The notes under the pieces: model-generated
What the model saw: only the letters and a program-made list of their open reading frames with translations
Databases searched by the model: none
What the model was told of the DNA's origin: nothing
In this document: one piece after another, positions 26,314 to 33,437 of the stretch
Numbering within the stretch: position 1 is the stretch's first letter
Layout of the letters: each line of letters opens with the position of its first letter
Program-made: the position numbers and the translations under genes
Source: CBIHON01 sp966211965
GTDB taxonomy: Bacteria; Pseudomonadota; Gammaproteobacteria; Burkholderiales; Burkholderiaceae_D
NCBI GenBank assembly: GCA_966211965.1
Contig: CBIHON010000004.1
Coordinates: 156,822 to 220,821 of the forward strand
Direction: 5' to 3'
Length of the DNA: 64,000 bases

Positions 26314-27407
26314 CGATACAGGCAATCCAGCGTAATTCTTCGAATGCACAAGTCTTGCAGCACGCCGCCTGCAACCCCGCCGCAGCAATAAGCCAGCAGC
26401 ACCGCATCCTCGACGCAATGGATCGCGGTGTAGCAAAAGCCGCGGCGCGGATCGTCTTCAATCAATTGTTCGCCGCTCCAGTTCTTGCCTTCGTCCTTGC
26501 TCAATGCGATGGCCAGCGGCGTGCGTCCCCAGCTTGAATTTGCGGTGAAACCTGTGCCCATGACGGGGTCAGGCAAATCCCAGCGCGGACTGTGATCGTT
26601 CCATACCGCGAGCAGGTCGCCGGTCGCGGCAATGCGCTTCATCGACAATGCCGAATTAGGCGAATAAAAGCACGAAGCACGCGGCGGGCTCCAGGTGAGG
26701 CCCTTGTCGCGCGAGCGGGTTTCCCATTGCTTGCCGGTGTCGGTGCGCGCCCACGCATACAGCGTCCCGTTCGCGAGTTCGATGATGCCGGGCTCTTGCA
26801 TGCCCGATGCGCTGCGCACCGGCAGCGTCCACCAGTCGCGCGATTCGTTCCAGGTGGCGCCGTCATCGTCGGAATAATAGAAGATCGTAACGGCGCGCGG
26901 ATCCCAGGCGTCCCAGGCGTTCGGGTCGGCTTCCAGCTTGGGCCGATGATAGGCCGCGGGAATCACGATGCGGCCGTTTTTCAGTTGAATCACGCGGTCG
27001 TTGTTGACGACGAAATAGCCGGGCGCATGGATGCATTGGGTCGGTTCGCTCCAGGATTTTCCTTCGTCGTCCGAGGTGCGCAGATACATGCGGCAATCGT
27101 GGAAGTTATTGGTGCGCAGGTAGAACAGCGCGATGCGGCCGCTCTTCAGGCGCAGCAGCGAAGGGCTCATGACGTTGCAGCCGCCTTCATTGTCCACCAG
27201 CAGCTTGTCGCGCTGGCTCCAGCTTTTGCCCGCGTCCGACGAAAACCGCGCCGAGATGGTGGCGGTGGCGACGTCGCTCCAGCTGTTGCCGTAATAACGG
27301 CTGTAGGCAAACATGATGCGGCCGTCGGCAAGCGTGATGAACGCGCCTTCCGAATTGCGCGGGTTGTTGCGCTTGTGCTTCAGGTCGAGTGCGATGGCGG
27401 AAGTCAT
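26310..27407 (-). CDS. Sialidase-fold (BNR/Asp-box) exo-glycosidase-like protein
   Basis: Protein of 365 aa with five Asp-box motifs of the form S-x-D-x-G-x-T/S-W: SSDAGKSW (about 56), SDDEGKSW (about 111), SDDDGATW (about 180), SRDKGLTW (about 235) and SKDEGKNW (about 308). These mark a six-bladed sialidase-type propeller. A possible catalytic Arg is in RNNPRNSEGAF near the N-terminus. There is no signal peptide, so the protein appears cytoplasmic, unlike most secreted sialidases. It lies 24 bases after the phosphatase-like gene on the same strand. Given the nonulosonate operon nearby it might act on such sugars, but many family members have other substrates. Confidence 0.75.
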   Translation of the reverse strand: MTSAIALDLKHKRNNPRNSEGAFITLADGRIMFAYSRYYGNSWSDVATATISARFSSDAGKSWSQRDKLLVDNEGGCNVMSPSLLRLKSGRIALFYLRTNNFHDCRMYLRTSDDEGKSWSEPTQCIHAPGYFVVNNDRVIQLKNGRIVIPAAYHRPKLEADPNAWDAWDPRAVTIFYYSDDDGATWNESRDWWTLPVRSASGMQEPGIIELANGTLYAWARTDTGKQWETRSRDKGLTWSPPRASCFYSPNSALSMKRIAATGDLLAVWNDHSPRWDLPDPVMGTGFTANSSWGRTPLAIALSKDEGKNWSGEQLIEDDPRRGFCYTAIHCVEDAVLLAYCCGGVAGGVLQDLCIRRITLDCLYR

Positions 27408-27431
27408 TGGATATGGTCGAAGCGCGGGGCG

Positions 27432-28238
27432 TCAGCCTTCTGCCCCCAGCCGGAACAGCAAAGGCACTTCCAACACTTTCTCGTGGTGGATGCCATGCTC
27501 CCACAAGCCATCCTCGCCCCAGCAGTCGCCGTGGTCGGCGCATACGACGGTGGTCGCGGCGCCGAATGCTTGCAGCAGCGCGCCGAGCTTGCCATCGACG
27601 AACTCCAGGCAGGCACGTTGCCGGCGGCGCGATTCATTCGCATCATTCTTGTCGGAAAAGGGCACGCAAGGGTTGTAATCGGGACTCCAGGGCGCGCCTT
27701 CGAAGTAGTAGGGCACATGGGTCTCGCCGATGTTCAGGAAAGCGAACACCGGCCGCGCCGGATCGAGCCGCTCGGCCAGCCAGGCAAGCTGCTTCGACAG
27801 CGAATGCGTATTCCCGGCAAAGTAAAACTCATCGAAATCCTGCGTCAGGTGCTGCCCGGTTTCGGTCGTGGGATCGAACCAGCCGACCGATCCGCTGCCA
27901 AGCGCGCGATAGCCTTTGCGCTTGAGGCCGTCGATGATGTTGCGGCCGGCGAGCGTCATGAATTCTGTGCCTTTGCTGGAGAATCCGGCGCCGGCGATCT
28001 TGAAGATCTTGCCGAATTTCGGATTGACGAAGGGTTCGGCTCGCGCCGCAATGCCTGGCGTGAAGCCGACGAACATCGCCGCATGCGAACCGTAGGTGAA
28101 ATTTGCCGGCGCCATCGCGCGCTGCGCTTCGCCCAGCGCTTTCAGGTTCGGTGCATCGGCCGTCATGAAGGTGTCGTAGCGGCAGGAGTCCAGCGTAATG
28201 AACAGGATGGAGCGCGGGTCTTGAGCGGAAAAATGCAT
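27432..28238 (-). CDS. Alkaline-phosphatase/sulfatase superfamily hydrolase, STM4013-like
   Basis: Protein of 268 aa. Metal-binding motifs of the alkaline phosphatase superfamily are seen: TLDSCRYDTF at about residues 15-24 (first Asp and possible nucleophile), then CADHGDCWGEDG at about 233-244 and WEHGIHHEKV after it. It resembles the STM4013/SEN3800 hydrolase family, whose substrate is unknown to me. The ATG at 28238 starts four bases after the stop of the ABC ATPase gene; a longer frame from 28292 overlaps that gene and adds no homology. It might hydrolyse a phosphate or sulfate ester on the exported glycan, which would fit the sulfotransferases in this region. Confidence 0.75.
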   Translation of the reverse strand: MHFSAQDPRSILFITLDSCRYDTFMTADAPNLKALGEAQRAMAPANFTYGSHAAMFVGFTPGIAARAEPFVNPKFGKIFKIAGAGFSSKGTEFMTLAGRNIIDGLKRKGYRALGSGSVGWFDPTTETGQHLTQDFDEFYFAGNTHSLSKQLAWLAERLDPARPVFAFLNIGETHVPYYFEGAPWSPDYNPCVPFSDKNDANESRRRQRACLEFVDGKLGALLQAFGAATTVVCADHGDCWGEDGLWEHGIHHEKVLEVPLLFRLGAEG

Positions 28239-28242
28239 GGGT

Positions 28243-29502
28243 TCAGTTTGAATGTGCGGTGAGGGGGATTTCGCCGGCTTCGATCGGCACATGCACCAGG
28301 CCGATGAAATGCATGGCGGGAGGGCGGGTCACGTTGAAAGACAATGCGCCGACCTGTTTGTCGACCGGGATCAGGTCGCTGTCGGAAATACGGTCTTCCA
28401 GCCGTGCGGTGACAAAGTAATTGCCGTTGTTCAGGTTGGCCGGAAAGGAAAAGCAGACGCTGGCCTTGGCACGCCGGCCTGCATCCGGATTTTTCGGAAT
28501 TGAAAAATAGCGCCCGGTCAGTTCGATCATCCGGTAGTCGCACACCACGATGCTGACGGCAGGGCGCTTGATCGTCGCATCGTATTCGACTTCGACGTCG
28601 ATGCGGATCTGTTCGCCGGTTGAGAAGGCCGATTGCGTGCTGCCGCTGTCGGAAAAGACGGCGCGGGTAACGTGACCCTGATCGGTGCCGAAGGCGATCG
28701 CCTTGTCGGCGCCCAACGCGGCCTTGCGCATGACCGCCGAGCCTTGTTCCATTGCGCGCTTCTGTTCGTCCTTCAGATCCAGCATGTACAGCTCGGCCAT
28801 GTCGCTGGCGCTGCCGGCGGCCTTGACCTCGCCCTTGGCCAGGTACACCACGTGATCGCAGAACGCCTTGACCGCATTGATGTCGTGCGACACGAACAAT
28901 AGCGTCGTGCCGGACCTGGTCAGGCGTTCCAGGCAATCCATGCACTTGTACTGGAAAGCCGCGTCGCCCACCGCAAGCGCTTCGTCGACGATCAGGATGT
29001 CGGGTTCGACATTGACCGATACGGAAAAAGCCAGGCGCATGATCATGCCGCTGGAATAGGTTTTGATCGGCTGGTCGATGAAATCGCCGATATCGGCAAA
29101 GGCCACGATGTCGTCGAAGCGGCGGCTGATCTCTTCTTCGCTCAGGCCGAGAATGGCGCCATTCATGTAGACGTTTTCGCGGCCGGTAAAGTCGTGATTG
29201 AAGCCGCTGCCGAGTTCGAGCAGGGCGGCCACGCGGCCCTTGACCTCGACGCTGCCGCTGGTCGGTGCGAGCGTGCCGGCGATCATTTGCAGCAAGGTGC
29301 TCTTGCCGGAACCGTTGCGCCCGATGATGCCGACGGCCTGGCCCCGCTTGACTTCGAAGGACACGTTTTTCATGGCCCAGAATTCGCGGAAAAAACGCTT
29401 GCGCCCGCGCCATAGTGTTTGCTTGAGCCGATCCTGCGGCTTATCGTAAATGTGGTAGCACTTGTTCAGGTTTTGTACGCGGATCACTGCTTCGGAGGAC
29501 AT
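28243..29502 (-). CDS. wzt: Wzt-type ABC transporter ATPase with carbohydrate-binding C-terminus
   Basis: Protein of 419 aa. The ATPase domain (about 1-240) has Walker A GRNGSGKST (about 61-69), signature YSSGMIMRLAFS, Walker B ILIVDEALAVGD and H-loop SHD. The C-terminal 150 residues form the beta-sandwich seen in Wzt proteins that recognise the terminal modification of an O-polysaccharide before export (for example TGRYFSIPKN, SFPANLNNGNYFVTARL). Wzt normally works with a Wzm permease encoded next to it; none is present in this window. It starts a minus-strand unit with the hydrolase and sialidase-fold genes. Confidence 0.88.
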   Translation of the reverse strand: MSSEAVIRVQNLNKCYHIYDKPQDRLKQTLWRGRKRFFREFWAMKNVSFEVKRGQAVGIIGRNGSGKSTLLQMIAGTLAPTSGSVEVKGRVAALLELGSGFNHDFTGRENVYMNGAILGLSEEEISRRFDDIVAFADIGDFIDQPIKTYSSGMIMRLAFSVSVNVEPDILIVDEALAVGDAAFQYKCMDCLERLTRSGTTLLFVSHDINAVKAFCDHVVYLAKGEVKAAGSASDMAELYMLDLKDEQKRAMEQGSAVMRKAALGADKAIAFGTDQGHVTRAVFSDSGSTQSAFSTGEQIRIDVEVEYDATIKRPAVSIVVCDYRMIELTGRYFSIPKNPDAGRRAKASVCFSFPANLNNGNYFVTARLEDRISDSDLIPVDKQVGALSFNVTRPPAMHFIGLVHVPIEAGEIPLTAHSN

Positions 29503-30053
29503 CGGTAAAACCCTTGTTTATTTTTTGGAAGAGGCTCGCATACGCCGGCTTGGGGCCGGGACAGATTCCCGATGCGCGCAGGGCACGGCAAGGCCCGGGA
29601 TTGACGCATATCAAAATGAGATGGTGTGAGGGAAAGAGCGCATATCATATAATTGGCGGCTTGGCTGTCGGTGCCCGCGCAAGGCGGGTGCGCGACAGTA
29701 TAATCGGCAATTTTACTTTATACGGAATCCGGGCTCAATCTACCAAGGCGGCCTTGGAAGCGACGGCAATTCTTCAAGCGCACGTCTTGCCTTTATCGGA
29801 CCGGCCTTGAGGTTTTTGCCCTGTGCAATACATCCGTTCGTAACGAAACCTGCTTAAGGGTCTTTAAATATAAAAGCCGCTGGCGTTGTTGCTTCTCCTT
29901 GCCGTACGTCCGTACCGTCTGCGTCGGCGTGCCTGGCTAGCGGCATTTATTTAGAGGCTCTAAAGAAAACCTGGCGAAGAGCACGATTGTTTCGATTGTC
30001 CTTCTGAAACTGAGCGCCAACACCTGTTGCAACGAAGAGATGAGATTGTGGAA
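29503..30053. other. Divergent intergenic region
   Basis: About 550 bases between the divergent wzt and glycosyltransferase-fusion genes; promoters for both should lie here. Two TATAAT-like boxes (29648-29653 and 29699-29704) lack matching -35 boxes. The right end holds a palindromic element (listed separately). A 98-codon frame at 29514-29810 shows no homology and is not called. Confidence 0.5.
29864..29953. repeat. Palindromic intergenic element
   Basis: Imperfect inverted repeat: AAAAGCCGCT at the left arm pairs with AGCGGCATTT at the right, with flanking A/T runs also complementary. The interior contains a second near-palindrome, CCGTACGTCCGTACCG (29902-29917). Elements of this look recur between genes in Burkholderiales genomes as I recall; only one copy is seen here. 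Confidence 0.5.
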
Positions 30054-33000
30054 ATGAAGAAAAACAGGCTGGTCGTCGTATTGGGCATGCATCGCAGCGG
30101 CACCAGCGCCATCACGCGCGGGCTGCAGGTTCTGGGAGTGGATCTCGGCGATAGCTTCATGCCGCCCAAGGCAGGCAACAACGACAAGGGCTTTTGGGAA
30201 GATATCGATCTCAATGCGCTGAATATGGAGATGCAAAGCGCCTTGGGCAGCGACTGGCACCACCTCGCCCCGATCGAATCGGCCGACGTCGTCTTCCTGC
30301 GCAAAAACGGCTACCTGTTGCGCGCGGTCGAATTGCTTCGCAAGAAAGCCGGCGCCGCTCCCATCTTCGGCTTCAAGGATCCGCGCGTCGCCAAGCTGCT
30401 TCCGTTCTGGAAAGAAGTGTTTGTCGCCTGCGGTTTCGACGTGAGCTACGTGCTCTGCGTGCGCCATCCGCTGAGCGTGATCAAGTCGCTCGCCAAGCGC
30501 GATGGTTTCGAGGCCGAGAAGAGTTATCAAATGTGGCTCGGACACGTGATCACGGGCTTGTCCGAAAGCGCCGGTGATCCGCGCGTGCTGGTCGACTTCG
30601 ACCGCTTGATGGAGATGCCCGAGCGCGAGCTGAACCGGATTGCCGCACAGATTTCCCTGCATGCCGACGCCGCGGAACTGGAGCGCTACAAGTCCGAATT
30701 TCTTGACGAAGGCCTGCGTCATACTGTGTACGGTCCGGATGATTTGCTGCTCGACGATGCCTGTCCGCCGCTGGCGCGCGAGATCTATGCGGCATTGCGC
30801 GATGTGGCCGCGGACAAGACGCAGTTGGACGATCCGGCATTGCGCACTCGCGTCGCCCAATGGTCGAAGGAATTCGAGCGCATCAAGTCGCCCCTGGCGC
30901 TGGCTGACCGGTTGTTCGAACAGAGAGAGGCCGCCAAGGCACTGGTCGTCGAGCGCGACGCGCATATCGTCTATCTCAACGGCGTGATACACGACAAGGA
31001 CGTTCACATCGGTAACCTTGACCAGATTGCCGCCGCCCGCGATGAGCAGATCGCCGAGCTCAGGCAGCTTGCGCTGGACAAGGACGTGCATGCGGACAAC
31101 CTCGGTAAGCTGATCACCGAGCGCGACGAACAGATCAACGCGCTCGGGCAGGCTTTGCATGACAAGGACGTGCATATCGATAACCTGAACCAGATGCTGG
31201 CCGAACGCGACCGGGTCATGCAGAACCTGTATGCATCGGCGTCTTGGCGGCTCACCCGTCCGCTGCGGGAATTCAAAGCCTGGATCAAGCGCGAATTGCT
31301 TTCCGAACGCTTCGATGCGGCATGGTATCTGGAGCAAAACCCCGATGTCCGCAACAACGGCACCGACCCCTATACGCACTATCTGACTTTTGGCAAAGCG
31401 GAAGGGCGCCAGCCCGGCCCCGATACCTTCCTGACGCGGAACCTCAAAAAAGCCCGGCGCTTGAAAAGGGCCGCGGATGTCACGATGGAACGCAACGGCG
31501 GCCTCAAGCCGAGCCTCTTCAACGCCCTGGGTGTGTTGAAGCGGGAAGGGTGGGAAGGCGTAAAAGAGCGCTTGCAGACGCTCAATGCACAGGCCACCAG
31601 CCCGGTTGGCTATGCAGCCGGATTTGACCGCAACAATTACGCGGAATGGATACGCCGCTACGACACGCTGACCGATAAGGCGCGCGCCGCGATGCGCACC
31701 CGCATCGACACCCTGGCCCACAAGCCACTGATCTCGGTGGTGATGCCGACGTATAACCCCAAGCCGGAATGGCTGGTTGAAGCCATCGAGTCGGTCCGCA
31801 AGCAGATTTATCCGCATTGGGAATTGTGCATTGCCGACGATGCCTCGCCCGACCCGGCCATCCGGCCGATCCTGCAGCGTTATGCCCGCGAGGACGAGCG
31901 CATCAAGATCGTCCTGCGTGAAAAGAACGGCCACATTTCCGCCGCTTCCAATAGCGCACTGGAACTTGCGGCAGGAAGTTGGGTTGCCTTGCTCGATCAT
32001 GACGACTTGTTGCCGGAGCATGCGCTGTTCCGGGTGGCCGAGGCCATTGATCGGTATCCCGACGCGCGCATGATTTATTCCGATGAAGACAAGATGGACG
32101 AGACCGGCAAACGCTTTGGTCCCTACTTCAAATGCGACTGGAATCCGGACCTCTTCTATTCGCATAACATGTTCAGCCATTTCGGCGTGTACCGTACGGA
32201 TTTGATGCGCGAAGTCGGCGGATTCCGAGTCGGCTTTGAAGGCGCGCAAGACTATGATCTGGCCTTGCGCTGCGTCGAAAAAATCGAGCCGGACCAGATC
32301 GCCCATATTCCGCAAGTGCTGTACCACTGGCGCATGCACATGGAAAGCACGGCGCAATCGCTGGACGCCAAGCCGTATGCAATGCTGGCCGGCGAGCGTG
32401 CGATCAATGAGCATTTCCAGCGCCGCGGCGTTGCCGCCAAAGCCGAGCTGATCGGCTATGGATACCGGGTCCGCTATGCGCTGCCCGACGTGCTGCCGCT
32501 GGTCAGCCTGATCATCCCTACCCGGAACGGATTGCACCTGATACGGCAATGCATACAAAGCGTCCTGGAAAAAACCACTTACCTGAATTACGAAATCCTG
32601 ATCGTCGACAACGGTTCGGATGATCCGGCGACCCTGGAGTATTTCAAATCCTTGCAGGCTGAAACGAAGGTGCGCATTCTGCGCGACGATCGCCCCTTCA
32701 ATTACTCGGCTCTGAACAATGAGGCGGTGAAAATCGCGCGCGGCGAACTGGTCGCCTTGCTCAACAACGATATCGAAGTCATTTCACCCGACTGGTTGTC
32801 CGAAATGGTCAGTCACGCCTTGCGGCCGGGTATCGGGGCGGTGGGTGCGCGGCTCTGGTATCCGAACGACACGCTGCAGCACGGCGGTATCCTTTTGGGC
32901 CTTGGCGGCGTCGCCAATCATGCGCACTACAAGGCGATGCGCGGCATGCTCGGCTACTTCTGCCGCGCCAGCCTGACCCAGGGTTTCTCGGCGGTCACTG

Positions 33001-33437
33001 CCGCCTGCCTGGTCATCCGCAAATCGATTTACGAAGAAGTGGGCGGCTTGAATGAAACCGACCTGCACATCGCTTTCAACGACGTCGATTTTTGCCTGCG
33101 GGTGCGCGAAGCCGGTTACCGCAATCTTTGGACGCCGTTCGCCGAACTGTACCACCACGAGTCTGCCACGCGCGGCACCGAGGATACGCCGGAGAAGCAG
33201 GCGCGTTTCGCGAAAGAAGTGGCGTACATGAACCGGCGCTGGGGCGATCAACTCTTACAAGACCCGGCATACAGCCCCAACCTAACCTTGGATCATCAGG
33301 ATTTCAGCCTGGCGTGGCCGCCGCGGATAGAGCCGCCGGGAGTACGCAAGCCTTCTTCATCGGTGGCGAATCCGGCGCCTCGAAAACTGCATGATCTGAA
33401 AGGCGCCGAGCAATCGCGCGTCAAAGATCCCGCCTGA
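30054..33437 (+). CDS. Sulfotransferase/coiled-coil/double GT2 fusion protein
   Basis: Protein of 1127 aa with four parts. Residues 1-290 form a sulfotransferase-like domain (PAPS loop VVLGMHRSGTSA at 7-18, then GFKDPR and the 3'-phosphate segment CVRHPLSVIKSLAKR). Residues about 300-395 are a coiled coil with a 28-residue repeat containing DKDVH. Residues about 410-460 hold the FDAAWYLEQNPDVR motif often found before glycosyltransferases. Two GT2 domains follow, beginning at SVVMPTYNPKPEW (about 560) and SLIIPTRNG (about 817), each with a DXD-like pair (SDEDKMD in the first, NNDIE in the second). It could both polymerise and sulfate a surface glycan. The ATG at 30054 starts right before the homology; TTG at 30027 and GTG at 30048 are alternatives. 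Its stop overlaps the next start as TGATG. Confidence 0.83.
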   Translation: MKKNRLVVVLGMHRSGTSAITRGLQVLGVDLGDSFMPPKAGNNDKGFWEDIDLNALNMEMQSALGSDWHHLAPIESADVVFLRKNGYLLRAVELLRKKAGAAPIFGFKDPRVAKLLPFWKEVFVACGFDVSYVLCVRHPLSVIKSLAKRDGFEAEKSYQMWLGHVITGLSESAGDPRVLVDFDRLMEMPERELNRIAAQISLHADAAELERYKSEFLDEGLRHTVYGPDDLLLDDACPPLAREIYAALRDVAADKTQLDDPALRTRVAQWSKEFERIKSPLALADRLFEQREAAKALVVERDAHIVYLNGVIHDKDVHIGNLDQIAAARDEQIAELRQLALDKDVHADNLGKLITERDEQINALGQALHDKDVHIDNLNQMLAERDRVMQNLYASASWRLTRPLREFKAWIKRELLSERFDAAWYLEQNPDVRNNGTDPYTHYLTFGKAEGRQPGPDTFLTRNLKKARRLKRAADVTMERNGGLKPSLFNALGVLKREGWEGVKERLQTLNAQATSPVGYAAGFDRNNYAEWIRRYDTLTDKARAAMRTRIDTLAHKPLISVVMPTYNPKPEWLVEAIESVRKQIYPHWELCIADDASPDPAIRPILQRYAREDERIKIVLREKNGHISAASNSALELAAGSWVALLDHDDLLPEHALFRVAEAIDRYPDARMIYSDEDKMDETGKRFGPYFKCDWNPDLFYSHNMFSHFGVYRTDLMREVGGFRVGFEGAQDYDLALRCVEKIEPDQIAHIPQVLYHWRMHMESTAQSLDAKPYAMLAGERAINEHFQRRGVAAKAELIGYGYRVRYALPDVLPLVSLIIPTRNGLHLIRQCIQSVLEKTTYLNYEILIVDNGSDDPATLEYFKSLQAETKVRILRDDRPFNYSALNNEAVKIARGELVALLNNDIEVISPDWLSEMVSHALRPGIGAVGARLWYPNDTLQHGGILLGLGGVANHAHYKAMRGMLGYFCRASLTQGFSAVTAACLVIRKSIYEEVGGLNETDLHIAFNDVDFCLRVREAGYRNLWTPFAELYHHESATRGTEDTPEKQARFAKEVAYMNRRWGDQLLQDPAYSPNLTLDHQDFSLAWPPRIEPPGVRKPSSSVANPAPRKLHDLKGAEQSRVKDPA

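Noticed and set aside
29640..29710. TATAAT boxes at 29648 and 29699 as promoters
   Set aside because: Neither has a plausible -35 box at 16-19 bases; not called without transcript data.
29937..32558. 873-codon open frame on the minus strand
   Set aside because: Antisense to the sulfotransferase-GT2 fusion gene; repeated low-information sequence mirrors the coding strand and no family is recognisable.
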